A stretch of DNA of 64,000 nucleotides from Edaphobacter sp. (GCA_025462645.1 JAOAPB010000067.1:1-64000), one strand, 5' to 3'; counted from the first letter of the stretch, positions 36,312 to 45,996 are shown. Program-made: numbers and translations. Notes: a model not told the origin generated them from the letters alone.

Positions 36312-38661
36312 ACAGATCAGACATACCCCGTGGTTTGCGAAAGCGGGAGCGGCGTGCAGCATCGTCCCGATCTCTCGTTTTGTTGGACCGAACATCTTCG
36401 CGCTGAAAGGTGGAGGCTACGGGTGCCTCTTCTCTCTCACGGGCTTGGATGAAGAGGCCCTGACCGACCTTGATCTTGAGGCTCGGGTTCGTCAGGTGGA
36501 AGGCGCTCTGCGCGGACTGCCGGAGGGATCGTGCCTCTATCAGTACACGCGAGTGATGTCCGGGTTCGATCTTCCCCGGCAGAAGCAATACAGGAACGAA
36601 GTGACGGAGACCTTCGCGAGCGACCGTCTCGCACACCTCGACAAGACGGCAGCGTTTCGCCGCATCGACCTCCACTGGTGCCTGACGCTGGAGCCCTCCC
36701 AGGCGAGGGCGTTCCAGCGCAAGCCAGATGAGAATGTCGCGGACACGTCAAGGATGCTCTCCGATCTTGAGAAGACGGCAACCTTGTTAGAAGGCCACCT
36801 CGACAGCTCTCTCGGTCTCAAGTTGTTGGGGAAGGCCGAAGCCTTCCAGTTCTTCAGCTACTTGTTCAATTTGGAGGAATGGTCAGGTCGAGATCAGCTC
36901 CGCGCAGATACGGGTGTTGACCGCCAGATAGTCAAAAGCCCGGTTGCGTGGCATAGCGATCATGTGCAGATCGGCAAGCGGCCCGTTCAGATGTTCTCTC
37001 TGAAGACGACCCCGGAGGCGTCGCGGCCCTGCCTGTTCTCCGGTCTGCTGACTATCGATTGTGACAGTGTGCTGTGCTCGACATGGCGGGTGAAGTCTAC
37101 GTCGGCAGCACGCAGCGAGATCGACGCCCAGGAGAAGTTCATCTCTTTCTTCAAAGTCGGTGTGTTGACCCGCGTAATGAGCGGTAGGGACACCGCCTCT
37201 CTCGAAACGGGAGCCGGTGCCAAGGCTGCGAACAACAGCGTAGATGACTTGAGCGACGTGATCCGGTCGCTAGACAAAAAAGCCCAGGGCGAGTTCTCGC
37301 TCCGTCTACTTCTGGCGACGCGCAGTCCGGAGCAGCTACGAGACACCGTCCCCACCGTGCATCGGCTCTTCGTCGATGCAAGGGCTCAAGTGATGGAGGA
37401 GACGCTGGGCAATCTCTCCGCCTTCTACGCCATGTTCCCCGGCAATCACAAGTTCAATGTCTTTCCGCTGTGGCTGGCCGAAGACCATCATGCTCGTCTC
37501 TCCTCTGTGTTCGCGCCTCATATCGGACATCCTCATTCTGAAGATCTCGATTCCGAGTATCTGAACATCTTCGAGACGCGCACACGGACGCCGTTCTTTC
37601 AGGACGTGTATGTGGACGGCGTCCGGGTCATGCTCATCATCGGGCCAACAGGAACCGGAAAGTCGGTCCACGGAAATCAGATCATCTCGCTTGAGCAGAA
37701 ATATGGCGGCTTCACTTATATCTTCGACATCGGCGGGAGCTATGAAAGCGTGGTCGAGCTGTACGGTGGCAAGGTTGATCGAGTCGGCAAAGATGGCCCG
37801 CGAGTGAACCCGTTCGCCCTGGAGCCGACCGAGAGCAATATCAAATTCCTGTACTCGTTTGTGAAGCTCCTGCTGACAAATGGCGGCGCGGAGCTTGAGC
37901 CCGAAGATGACGACGTAATCCATAAGGCCGTGCAGGATATGTACCTCTTGGACGCAGCGAATCGCCGGCTCTCCAATCTGTTCCTTCCCAAGAAACTCGA
38001 CAGGTATTTGGCGAAGTGGGTTGGGAAGGGTATTTATAACGCCGTCTTCGATAACGTGGAAGATAGCCTATCGCTCTCGCGACTCCAGTGCTTCGACTTC
38101 CAGGGAGTCAACAACGAGCAGTACGCCGACCTGGTCGAGCCGTTGATGGTGTGGCTGCTACGCCGAATCAACGATGTTCTCTACAACCCTGCCAATCTCG
38201 GAGTTCCCAAGCACATCCTGATCGAGGAGATTTTTTCTTCGATGAAGAACAAGCAACTCCTGGATGGAGCGTTGGCTTCGATCAAGACCGTCCGCAAGAA
38301 CCTTGGCGGCGTCACCATGATCGGCCAGTCCGCCGATGACCTGGGTGCGAATGCCGACAGCATCGTGAACTCCTGCACGTCGTTCCTGTTCCTCAAAGAC
38401 GCCACTTTCAACCGGAAGCGGTACGCCGAGCTATTCAAGATGAACGAGCAGCACCTCGCTCTCTTCGAGAGCTTGCAGGACCGCGAAGGACTTTACATGC
38501 GGCGCGATGGGCTGACGAAGGTCGTCACCCTGAATCTGGACAGCCGCAGCTACGCAACATTTTCGACAAAGCCGAGGGACCGTGTGCGCCGGACGAAGCT
38601 GATCGAAAAGTACGGACTCTCTGAGGGCATCTCTCGTTTTGCCCAGGGCGAGGCTGTGTAA
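36292..38661 (+). CDS. virB4: VirB4 ATPase of the type IV secretion system
   Basis: 789 residues. The N-terminal VirB4 domain (SRFVGPNIFALKGGGYGCLF) precedes the RecA-like ATPase with Walker A IGPTGTGKSVHGNQ near 445 and Walker B HILIEEIFSSM. QSADDLGANADSIVNSC is typical of the family. It energises pilin dislocation and substrate transfer. The length matches the CagE/TrbE/VirB family. Confidence 0.94.
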   Translation: MTRANTEQIRHTPWFAKAGAACSIVPISRFVGPNIFALKGGGYGCLFSLTGLDEEALTDLDLEARVRQVEGALRGLPEGSCLYQYTRVMSGFDLPRQKQYRNEVTETFASDRLAHLDKTAAFRRIDLHWCLTLEPSQARAFQRKPDENVADTSRMLSDLEKTATLLEGHLDSSLGLKLLGKAEAFQFFSYLFNLEEWSGRDQLRADTGVDRQIVKSPVAWHSDHVQIGKRPVQMFSLKTTPEASRPCLFSGLLTIDCDSVLCSTWRVKSTSAARSEIDAQEKFISFFKVGVLTRVMSGRDTASLETGAGAKAANNSVDDLSDVIRSLDKKAQGEFSLRLLLATRSPEQLRDTVPTVHRLFVDARAQVMEETLGNLSAFYAMFPGNHKFNVFPLWLAEDHHARLSSVFAPHIGHPHSEDLDSEYLNIFETRTRTPFFQDVYVDGVRVMLIIGPTGTGKSVHGNQIISLEQKYGGFTYIFDIGGSYESVVELYGGKVDRVGKDGPRVNPFALEPTESNIKFLYSFVKLLLTNGGAELEPEDDDVIHKAVQDMYLLDAANRRLSNLFLPKKLDRYLAKWVGKGIYNAVFDNVEDSLSLSRLQCFDFQGVNNEQYADLVEPLMVWLLRRINDVLYNPANLGVPKHILIEEIFSSMKNKQLLDGALASIKTVRKNLGGVTMIGQSADDLGANADSIVNSCTSFLFLKDATFNRKRYAELFKMNEQHLALFESLQDREGLYMRRDGLTKVVTLNLDSRSYATFSTKPRDRVRRTKLIEKYGLSEGISRFAQGEAV

Positions 38662-38694
38662 CCCGTATCTCCACTTCACAACCAAAGGGCCCCT

Positions 38695-39546
38695 ATGAAA
38701 CCGCCGATGATCCTAACCGTTATGTCTCTTTTCTCCCTCGTCTGTGCTGTCTCCCAGGCATCGCCTGCGACTCCACCGCATCACCTTGAGCCGAACGCCC
38801 CGCGTTCCGTCACAGTATCCGAGGCGCAGACGCCGCCCGTCATACGGGCCGGGCTGCTGCAGTCCACCCTCATTCTCCTCCCGGCCGAAGAGAAGATCGC
38901 CACCGTCTTCGGCGGCGACACGGTGGACTGGGTGTTCGATGGCGGCCATGTAGCCAGCCGCTTCATCAGCGTCAAGCCAAAGCTCGCCAACACGACAACC
39001 GACATTCACATCGTCTCTGACCACGGCAACGAATACACCTTGCAACTTCAGGAGATCTCTGGGGACACGGACGCACACTTCGATTCCAAGGTGTTCATCG
39101 TGCCCGGTGATAAGGCAGCTAAGGACAGGCTTACCGACATGCCCGTCTTCGTACCCGCCGCTGAATTGGATAAGGCCAAGCAGGAAGCCGCCGCAGCCAA
39201 GGCCGCGCAAGCTGCCGAGTTGAAATCGGAAGAGGCCAAAGCCGAGACCTATCGCAGCCAGTATCCGGGCAGTCTGCACTTCGATTTCAGCTGGGACGAG
39301 AAGAAGGGCAAGGAGCTTGGCCTGCAGCAGATATGGCATGACGACAAGTTCACCTATCTGCGCGGTGTCTTCCAAGAGACGCCTGCACTGTATGAGATGA
39401 AAGACGGTAAGGGATCGCTCATCAACTTTGATTACAACGCCGGCCTGTACACCGTACCGAAGCAGTTGGAGACGGGCTATCTGGCGATTGGCAAGAAGCG
39501 CGTGGACTTCCACCGCAGTTCCAACGGAACAGGGGAGAAGAACTAG
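38695..39546 (+). CDS. virB9: VirB9/TrbG-like outer-membrane-complex protein
   Basis: 283 residues. A Sec signal peptide (MILTVMSLFSLVCAVSQASP) is followed by two beta domains (EEKIATVFGGDTVDWVFDGG; then FDFSWDEKKGKELGLQQIWH) linked by an Ala/Lys-rich helix (about 160-185). This fits the CagX/VirB9 family that forms the outer-membrane core with VirB10. It is 2 bp upstream of the virB10 start. Confidence 0.85.
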   Translation: MKPPMILTVMSLFSLVCAVSQASPATPPHHLEPNAPRSVTVSEAQTPPVIRAGLLQSTLILLPAEEKIATVFGGDTVDWVFDGGHVASRFISVKPKLANTTTDIHIVSDHGNEYTLQLQEISGDTDAHFDSKVFIVPGDKAAKDRLTDMPVFVPAAELDKAKQEAAAAKAAQAAELKSEEAKAETYRSQYPGSLHFDFSWDEKKGKELGLQQIWHDDKFTYLRGVFQETPALYEMKDGKGSLINFDYNAGLYTVPKQLETGYLAIGKKRVDFHRSSNGTGEKN

Positions 39547-39548
39547 CC

Positions 39549-40883
39549 ATGACCGACCAGAATCCCAACCCACCCGCTACCGTCCCCCTGCAGCGTGAAG
39601 CTGTGGGGCCAGTGAAGAAGAGCACGCCCGTCATCATTGCGCTTGTCGTGATCGTCGGTCTCATAGGACTCGCGAATATCTCAAGCCTTGTGAGCGGCAA
39701 GAAGAGAACCGCACCGCAGAGCGCTTTGCCGATGCGTCCTGCTACTGCAAATCCTCAACAGGTATCCAGCTTCGAGACGCAGCAGGCGACCGAAGCAAAA
39801 CGAGATTCCGAGGATCAGCAGCGGAGGCAGGAGCTTGCCGCCGAGATGCAGCAACTTCAGGCCGCGCAGAATGTGCCAGGGCCGGAGGCAGCAGGAGCGC
39901 CGCCCATGACTGCCGCCCAGCGTTCGGCGCTGTATGGAGACAGCCCGAATGCACCGAGCAAGACCTCCAATGTCTCACAAGTACAAGCCGAGGCGAAACA
40001 GAAGGCTTTGGAGAAAGAGAAGTTGCACCAGGATGCGCTCAACAGCGACACCGTTGCCATCGACTTCGCTCATCCGACGACTGCCAGCCCCGGAGGTTCG
40101 CCCGCAGCTCAACCCACCGCCGTATTGGGCGAACGTGATGAGATGACGCCGAAGGCAGCTTCGGAATCTCTGGCAGGGTCAACTCACGAGCGGGGAGAAG
40201 CCAGGAGGGGCGGAGGTGCTCAGGCGGTCTCGGATCAGCAGCCGAAGTTCGCCGGTAAGAGCAATCCGATGGCACCCTATGACTTCGATTCCTATCAAGG
40301 GCAGCTTTACCGCGTATTTGAAGGAACCGTTCTGGAAGGTGTCGTTACGAACCATATCGACGGTGGCCTGAACGGGCCCATCCTTATCATGCTCACGACC
40401 GACTATTACTCGCACGACCACCAGCAGCTTCTCATGCCACAAGGTACACGCCTGATTGGATCGGTGCAGAGTGTTGGCAACGCCCAGCAGCGGAAGATGT
40501 TTGTGACTTTCCATCGTGCGATCTGCCCGGATGGTTTCTCGCTTGAGCTGGACAAGTACGTCGGCCTCGACCCGCTCGGCACGACAGGTCTCGCTACCAC
40601 GGTTGACCACGGTTACTTGCAGGCATTCGCGGCAGCGGCTGCAGTCGGCGGTTTGGGTGGCCTCGCACAGATCGGCAACAGCGGCAGCGTACTCTCGCCT
40701 TCGACCCAGATCCGTGACGGCATATCGGATCAGTCCGCAGCCGAGGGAGAACAGGTGCTCAACCACTTTCTCAACCGGCTTCCGATTATCACGCTCAAGG
40801 AAGGTTCCCGCGCTCGCGTGTACATAGGCACTGACATCCTGATCCCGTCCTACGCGGAACACCGCATCGATTCAACCCTGTAG
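39549..40883 (+). CDS. virB10: VirB10/TrbI-like core-complex protein
   Basis: 444 residues. A cytoplasmic N-terminus is followed by one membrane helix (VIIALVVIVGLIGLANISSL, about 20-40), a Gln/Ala-rich periplasmic linker, and the TrbI/VirB10 beta-barrel (FEGTVLEGVVTNHIDGGLNG, LLMPQGTRLIGSVQSVGNAQ, and ARVYIGTDILIP at the end). It spans both membranes and transmits ATP energy to the outer-membrane pore. Confidence 0.92.
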   Translation: MTDQNPNPPATVPLQREAVGPVKKSTPVIIALVVIVGLIGLANISSLVSGKKRTAPQSALPMRPATANPQQVSSFETQQATEAKRDSEDQQRRQELAAEMQQLQAAQNVPGPEAAGAPPMTAAQRSALYGDSPNAPSKTSNVSQVQAEAKQKALEKEKLHQDALNSDTVAIDFAHPTTASPGGSPAAQPTAVLGERDEMTPKAASESLAGSTHERGEARRGGGAQAVSDQQPKFAGKSNPMAPYDFDSYQGQLYRVFEGTVLEGVVTNHIDGGLNGPILIMLTTDYYSHDHQQLLMPQGTRLIGSVQSVGNAQQRKMFVTFHRAICPDGFSLELDKYVGLDPLGTTGLATTVDHGYLQAFAAAAAVGGLGGLAQIGNSGSVLSPSTQIRDGISDQSAAEGEQVLNHFLNRLPIITLKEGSRARVYIGTDILIPSYAEHRIDSTL

Positions 40884-40904
40884 CCGTGCGTATTGGAGGC
40901 ATAG

Positions 40905-41117
40905 GTGAAGGTCCGTATTCCCAAAATCGCGCTTTCCGTGGCCTTCGCTGTGCCTGCCAGCTACGCCGCAGTCCATGCCGTGCGGGCAGTCAACGCAAGC
41001 GATGCCATGGACTCCGTGTTGTTTTATGCCGACGTGCCGGACCGTATCAGCGAAGTCGTAACCAACTTCAAAATGCTTCCGGAGCGGATGAACCCGACCT
41101 GCTCTGAGTGCAACTAA
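40905..41117 (+). CDS. Small exported protein in the T4SS operon
   Basis: 70 residues from GTG 40905, with GGAGG 5 bases upstream. It has a hydrophobic N-terminus (IALSVAFAVPASYAAVHAVR) and a C-terminal CSEC motif. It lies where VirB7 or TrbK-type small proteins often occur, but has no lipobox. It could be a VirB7-like stabiliser or an entry-exclusion protein; the sequence does not decide. It overlaps the 5' leader of the next gene. Confidence 0.55.
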   Translation: MKVRIPKIALSVAFAVPASYAAVHAVRAVNASDAMDSVLFYADVPDRISEVVTNFKMLPERMNPTCSECN

Positions 41118-41140
41118 CCCTCAACCCTTCAGGAGCCTCT

Positions 41141-41929
41141 ATGAAGTTCAACCTAAGTAAACGACGGAAGTACCTGCTCGCGGGCGGGCTTCTTCTGGCA
41201 ACAGCGACGCCGAGCTTCGCGCTCTTCGGCATCGGAGACATTGTCTTCGATCCCACGAGCTACGCGAGTCTCGTATCTCAGCTAACCACTCTTGAGTCGC
41301 AGTACAACATGCTCAAGAACAACGTCACCCACTTCTCCTTCAAGCAGCAATGGCAGACGACGCTCAATGCGCTGAAGAATGCGAACGTGGCGAATATGTT
41401 CGGCGAAACGGCGGGCGTTAACATCGCGCTCAACACCAACTCGCCGAGTGCATCGTTGACGGCCTGGAAGACCGCGACCGTTCCGGTCAGCACCGGGACG
41501 ACCACCTATCTGCAAGGGCAGACGGTCGGGAACAGTGCGCAGCTCTCCCAACTTGCCATGATCGAGATGTCCGATTCGGTATCGCCGGACTGCCTTACGG
41601 CAGTTGGCCAATACCGGGCCGGGCGCAGCCAGAACGGGACCGCGAACAACTCGCTCAAGCAGCAGCAGTTCGATACCACGTCAGCGACGAACAGCGAAGT
41701 CCAGCAATTGAACCTTCTGAACGCCGCTCAAGCCCAACAGTTGACCGAGATGCAGTCCCAGGCCGCGATGCACGTCTGCCTTGCCTCTCAGATGACTGTC
41801 GCCAACATGCAGCAGCGGAACGCCGCAGCACAGGACCTGAACACGGCGGCGGCGGTCCAACAGCAACGGACGACAAACGACACCAGTGCGGCCAATGAAG
41901 GCAGCACTTGGACGACCTACTTGCCCTGA
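41141..41929 (+). CDS. VirB5/TrbJ-like pilus-tip protein
   Basis: 262 residues from ATG 41141 (AGGAG upstream). A signal peptide (KRRKYLLAGGLLLATATPSFA) precedes FGIGDIVFDPTSYASLVSQL, a TrbJ/VirB5 hallmark, and long Gln/Asn/Ala-rich helices to the C-terminus. TrbJ/VirB5 proteins coat the pilus tip and help mating-pair formation. A second shorter protein follows with a similar WTTYLP/WKTYIP ending, so the two may be related. Confidence 0.82.
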   Translation: MKFNLSKRRKYLLAGGLLLATATPSFALFGIGDIVFDPTSYASLVSQLTTLESQYNMLKNNVTHFSFKQQWQTTLNALKNANVANMFGETAGVNIALNTNSPSASLTAWKTATVPVSTGTTTYLQGQTVGNSAQLSQLAMIEMSDSVSPDCLTAVGQYRAGRSQNGTANNSLKQQQFDTTSATNSEVQQLNLLNAAQAQQLTEMQSQAAMHVCLASQMTVANMQQRNAAAQDLNTAAAVQQQRTTNDTSAANEGSTWTTYLP

Positions 41930-41941
41930 TTTGGAGAAGAA

Positions 41942-42210
41942 ATGCTGACAGCAATCAATACGAAGATTCTCCTTGCAATCTTGCGGCACTGACCGTCATA
42001 GGCGGTGCCGCCATTTATCAACGCGATGAGGCCGCAAAGACAGCGGTAGCAACGGCCAAAGCAGCGCAACTCCTTCAGCTACAGAAGGACGATAACGATT
42101 ATTTGAAACAGGAAAATGAGGATCTTCGGAAACAGGTCGAGGCTGACAAGAAGCGGCACAGTTCAGCCGCGGCCCACGAAGGCAAGACCTGGAAGACCTA
42201 TATCCCCTAA
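41942..42210 (+). pseudogene. Small membrane coiled-coil protein, frameshifted near its start
   Basis: From ATG 41942 the frame reads MLTAINTKILLAILRH then stops. One base restored near 41979-41985 gives LAILAALTVIGGAAIYQRD, then a coiled coil (LLQLQKDDNDYLKQENEDLR) and the end KTWKTYIP, which resembles the end of the preceding TrbJ-like protein. A membrane anchor plus coiled coil suits a T4SS accessory role. I call it broken as read, but a base-calling error is possible. Confidence 0.6.
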
Positions 42211-42242
42211 CCCCAGCTTGAAGTTTAGAGAGAGCATCCGCC

Positions 42243-43160
42243 ATGTCTTCCATTGTGTTGTTAGCCCAAGCCCTTCCAAGCGCGAGTTCCGGCGTTGACT
42301 GGCTGTATCAGTTCACCAACAACCTGACCAATCTGACGACACAGAATGGCGGGGCTCTGACTCAGCTCGGGATGACCGAATTAGCCTGCATTTCGTTCTT
42401 TATGCTCGTCAGCATGGTCGTGAACTGGCAGACCTCGACGATGACGTTCCGTCTGCACCATCACCCGATTCAAGCGGGCGATCTGACCAAGTTTCTGCTT
42501 CAGCTCATCATTTGCTGCCTCTTAGAGACCTACTGGGTCAATCCGTTCCCCGGCGCGAGCTTCGGCATCAACCACTTCTTTTCCTATATCGCCCAAGCGA
42601 TGGTCGCGGCCTTCGATCAAAGCTCACTGGACTCGCTGCTTCAACTGCTCAAGACTGCCGGCGATCAAACGCAAATGCCATCGTTTACCGCACCTGTTCA
42701 GATCCTCTGCTACTTTCTTGTGCAGATACTGCTCGGGCTGGCATCTGCCATCCTCTTCCTGATAAATTGCAGCGCTTTCATCCTTTACGGTGTAACTGCT
42801 CTATTCGGACCAATCTTCGTTCCGTTGCTGATGACGAAAACATTCCGTGCCAAATTCTTCCACTTCCTTGATGTGCTCATCAGCTTCGCCATGATTCGGG
42901 CCGTTGCTGCCGCCTTCATTTTCGTCTGGGCCGGGTTCCTAAATGGATTCATTCAGCAGACGTTCAATGGCAACTATTCGATGGAGATGTGGCTCGCCAA
43001 TCTCATCCCCTGCACGATGGTTTTCATCGCCTTCATTATCAATATGCTTTTCATCCCAAGTATGACCCAGGCGATCTTCGGCGGGGCTGCTGGACTGACA
43101 TCTTCTGCGACGCAACTCGCAGGCGGAGCGGCGGCACTAATACTTAAGGGAGGGGCATGA
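42243..43160 (+). CDS. virB6: VirB6/TrbL-like polytopic inner-membrane protein
   Basis: 305 residues with about six membrane segments (CISFFMLVSMVVNW, LLQLIICCLLETYW, LGLASAILFLINCSAFILYG, IRAVAAAFIFVWAGFLNGFI, IPCTMVFIAFIINMLF). YGVTALFGPIFVPLLMTKTF is family-like. It helps form the inner-membrane channel. It is spaced as part of the T4SS operon. Confidence 0.86.
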   Translation: MSSIVLLAQALPSASSGVDWLYQFTNNLTNLTTQNGGALTQLGMTELACISFFMLVSMVVNWQTSTMTFRLHHHPIQAGDLTKFLLQLIICCLLETYWVNPFPGASFGINHFFSYIAQAMVAAFDQSSLDSLLQLLKTAGDQTQMPSFTAPVQILCYFLVQILLGLASAILFLINCSAFILYGVTALFGPIFVPLLMTKTFRAKFFHFLDVLISFAMIRAVAAAFIFVWAGFLNGFIQQTFNGNYSMEMWLANLIPCTMVFIAFIINMLFIPSMTQAIFGGAAGLTSSATQLAGGAAALILKGGA

Positions 43161-43164
43161 AGTT

Positions 43165-43350
43165 ATGTGGAATTTCCTATTTGGGTATCTATTCGCCGGG
43201 GCCACTTTGCGTTCGCGGGTTTGGCGTCTGGTTCTAGTCGTCGTCTTCGTCGGAGCACTCATCGCCGGCATCATTTACGCCTCCGTGGTTTTCCACGCTG
43301 TCACCGAAAGGAATCGGGCCCCCTATGTCCACCCACACTCTACACGCTGA
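43165..43350 (+). CDS. Small single-membrane-span protein in the T4SS operon
   Basis: 61 residues with one long hydrophobic helix (WRLVLVVVFVGALIAGIIYA). It follows virB6 by 4 bp and overlaps virB8 by 26 bp, so it is embedded in the operon. Function unknown; perhaps a stabiliser of the VirB6-VirB8 complex. Confidence 0.6.
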   Translation: MWNFLFGYLFAGATLRSRVWRLVLVVVFVGALIAGIIYASVVFHAVTERNRAPYVHPHSTR

Positions 43351-44131
43351 GTTGCCCTTGACCCCTCAGCAATCCCTCTTGACCGACGAGATCGGAAACG
43401 AGGTCTACGCCTCCCACTATGCCGAACGGAAGCTCAGCCGATTCGTGATCGGAACCGAGACGGTTCTCCTGCTTGGAGCGTTCGGCTTGATCTTCTCTTT
43501 GACGCACCGCCCGATCGCGAATCGCTACATACGCATCGACGAGATGGGCCGCGCCCAGGCCATTGCGTACACCGACCTCAACTACAGCCCCCGCGAGGGT
43601 GAGGTACGGACGTATCTGACCGATTGGGCGAACTATCGGTACACCGTCAGCCGGGACACGATCGCCAAGAAGTATCCGCTCAACTATTACTTCCTGTCGC
43701 AGAACTTGGCTTCTCAGTTGATGGGCCAGGACAATCAAAATCACCTCGTTTCGCAGGTTGTAGGCGGACAGATTGAGCAGAACGACGTGGAAGTCAAGAA
43801 CGTAACGATTACGACCATGTCGGATGAGACGGTTCAGGGTGCGACCATCGCCCGCGGAACGGCGCTTGTCACCATCGACAAGCTCTACTCACAGCGGAAC
43901 TCTCGGGAGCCGAGGACGGAACACTGGTTCCTGAGTGTCACCTATTATTTGAACCCCAAGCAGGTAAGTGACCAGGCTAGAGTCTTCCCGCAGTTCGAGA
44001 CGATCAATCCACTGGGATTGACCATCACGGAGTTCCACGAGAACCGGATGTCCGTCGATCCTATTGCGGTCGGTGTGAACACCGCCGCACCAGCGGCTAC
44101 GGCACTTCCAGCGACGGAGGGAACGCGATGA
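43325..44131 (+). CDS. virB8: VirB8/TrbF-like assembly protein
   Basis: 268 residues. One N-terminal membrane helix (VLLLGAFGLIFSL) is followed by a periplasmic VirB8 domain (EGEVRTYLTDWANYRYTVSR, DNQNHLVSQVVGGQIEQND, EPRTEHWFLSVTYYLNP). The family nucleates assembly of the secretion channel. The stop overlaps the start of virB11 by 4 bp. Confidence 0.87.
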   Translation: MSTHTLHAELPLTPQQSLLTDEIGNEVYASHYAERKLSRFVIGTETVLLLGAFGLIFSLTHRPIANRYIRIDEMGRAQAIAYTDLNYSPREGEVRTYLTDWANYRYTVSRDTIAKKYPLNYYFLSQNLASQLMGQDNQNHLVSQVVGGQIEQNDVEVKNVTITTMSDETVQGATIARGTALVTIDKLYSQRNSREPRTEHWFLSVTYYLNPKQVSDQARVFPQFETINPLGLTITEFHENRMSVDPIAVGVNTAAPAATALPATEGTR

Positions 44132-45096
44132 GCTACCACCTCATTCTTCCGTTCTTTCCCGAGGAACTGCGAACGCTGTTGCTCGACCCATCCATCTCGG
44201 ACTTGATGATTAATGGGACGACCGGAGTGTATGCGGATCGAGCCGGGGTCGTGCAGCATATTCCACTGTCCGAGCCGTACACCAACGACCGACTGCAGGC
44301 GGCTATTGAGCGTGTTGCCAGAATTCTTGGCCAGGATCTTACGACTCAGAATCCCATCCTCAATACCCGCTTGCCGGACGGCTCTCGTGTCGCCGTTGTA
44401 GGTGCGCCATCGTCCATTAATGGGCCGACGCTGACTATTCGGAAGTTCAACCGCTGGTATAGCTCGGATGAGCTGATCGAATCGGGCAGTATGCCACGCC
44501 AAGTTCGCGATATCGTGGTTGACCTCATCGGTAAGAAAAAGAACGGCATCATCAGCGGCGGAACTGGCTCGGGGAAGACGACCCTGCTGAAGGCCTTCCT
44601 TGACCACATCCCGGAAACCGAGCGGCTGCTCATCATCGAGCAACCGGCAGAGCTGAAAGTGGCCCACAAGAACGCCGTTCGTTGGGAAGCTGTAGAGGAG
44701 ATTCCAGGGCAGGTCGCCATTACGCCGAGCGAGCTACTGGCGGCAGCTCTCCGCCATCGTCCCGACCGGATCATCATGGGCGAGATACGTAATGAATGCG
44801 GCTACGACTTGCTCCAGGCGATGAACACAGGCCACGGCGGAACGCTGTCTACCATCCACGCGAAATCGGCGTGGGATGCGTTGAACCGTCTCTCCAACTT
44901 GGCACTCAGCGCCCGACCCAATCTCAACCACGCTTTCATGCGGTCTGAGACGGCAGAAGCTATTGATTTCGTGCTCTATTGCGAGCGCGACCATACAGGC
45001 CGGCGTCGAGTCCGTGAGTTGATTACAGTCGGCGGCTACAGCCATGCAGACCAGAGCTTCCAGACCGAGGAGGTCTACCGCGCTTCCGCTGCCTAA
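44128..45096 (+). CDS. virB11: VirB11-family ATPase
   Basis: 322 residues, with Walker A IISGGTGSGKTTLLKAF, Asp box IIEQPAELK, Walker B RIIMGEIRNECGYDLLQAMN and His box NTGHGGTLSTIHAKSA. This is a hexameric ATPase at the cytoplasmic base of the secretion system, switching between pilus assembly and transfer. It ends the core secretion operon before ssb. Confidence 0.95.
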   Translation: MSYHLILPFFPEELRTLLLDPSISDLMINGTTGVYADRAGVVQHIPLSEPYTNDRLQAAIERVARILGQDLTTQNPILNTRLPDGSRVAVVGAPSSINGPTLTIRKFNRWYSSDELIESGSMPRQVRDIVVDLIGKKKNGIISGGTGSGKTTLLKAFLDHIPETERLLIIEQPAELKVAHKNAVRWEAVEEIPGQVAITPSELLAAALRHRPDRIIMGEIRNECGYDLLQAMNTGHGGTLSTIHAKSAWDALNRLSNLALSARPNLNHAFMRSETAEAIDFVLYCERDHTGRRRVRELITVGGYSHADQSFQTEEVYRASAA

Positions 45097-45534
45097 CGCC
45101 CAGTCCAAACGCTAAAGCACCTAACCCGTATCCAAGGTCTTACCAATGCACCATCATGCTCCCATTCCGGCGGCACAGCCCCAGCTGTCTCTAACGCCCT
45201 TCAGCGTGTGGTTACAGAGCCGCGAAGAGCGCAACGGCAGTGGCGAAAGGCCGTCACTTACCGAAACTCTAGCCAGCGGTTATGAGGTGCGGTTTGGGCA
45301 AACTTCCGACGCCGAGAGGCGAGAGAGTGACTTCGGTCCAGAGGGATTCATCCGGCTCGTATCCCGCCTTTGCACGGTCACTGCTTCGGGGCTTAGCCGG
45401 CGCCCTTCGGGTTACGGCTTCCAGCTTCGCCGGACCCTCCGCAAATGCAGAGCTTGGCACTTGGGAGCCGGGCCCACTTCGCTTATTAGTGACCCGAGCA
45501 AGATCGGGAAATTCAACTCACGGAGATCACCACC
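45097..45534. other. Spacer between virB11 and ssb, no confident gene
   Basis: One plus-strand ORF (from ATG 45146) opens with MHHHAPIPAAQPQLSLTPFS, but it runs on through ssb in another frame and soon loses protein-like composition, so I do not call it. GGAGATCACCACC before ATG 45535 is the ssb ribosome site. Confidence 0.35.
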
Positions 45535-45930
45535 ATGTACCAGAACAAAGTCACCCTCATCGGCTTCCTCGGCAACGACGCAGAAGTTCGCACCAACGAC
45601 AACCGCAGCTTCACCACTCTCTCGCTGGCTACCAAGAGCTCCTACAAGAAGGACGGCCAGTACATCTCGCACACCGAATGGCACCGTTGCGTGATCTTCG
45701 GCAAGCTCTCTGAGTGCGCCGGCACGCTGAAGAAGGGCGCTCATTTGCAGGTGGAAGGCGAGCTGCGCAGCCGGGAATACGAGACCAAGAAGGTCGGCAA
45801 GAAGCCAGCCCAGAAGAAGACCATCTGGGAAATCCGGGTGAACTCAATTCTCAAGCTGGACCGGGCGGAGAAGGCAAGCCCGGAGGAGCAGGACGCAGAC
45901 TCTCAACTTCCTCTGGAAGCGGTCGCATAA
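45535..45930 (+). CDS. ssb: Single-stranded DNA-binding protein (ICE copy)
   Basis: 131 residues. The OB fold is clear: YQNKVTLIGFLGNDAEVRTN, then TEWHRCVIFGKLSECAGTLK and VEGELRSREYE. The usual acidic DDDIPF tail is missing; it ends LPLEAVA. It coats transferred single strands during conjugation and replication. It is a short mobile-element version and not the housekeeping protein. Confidence 0.93.
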   Translation: MYQNKVTLIGFLGNDAEVRTNDNRSFTTLSLATKSSYKKDGQYISHTEWHRCVIFGKLSECAGTLKKGAHLQVEGELRSREYETKKVGKKPAQKKTIWEIRVNSILKLDRAEKASPEEQDADSQLPLEAVA

Positions 45931-45996
45931 GCCGCTTTTTCCATCAACTCGGGAGCCCGGTAGACGCCGGGCTTCCCAACCTGTGAGACACCCGCA

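Noticed and set aside
45146-45694. ORF upstream of and overlapping ssb as a gene
   Set aside because: It starts in a protein-like way but overlaps ssb in another frame by 160 bp and soon loses typical composition.
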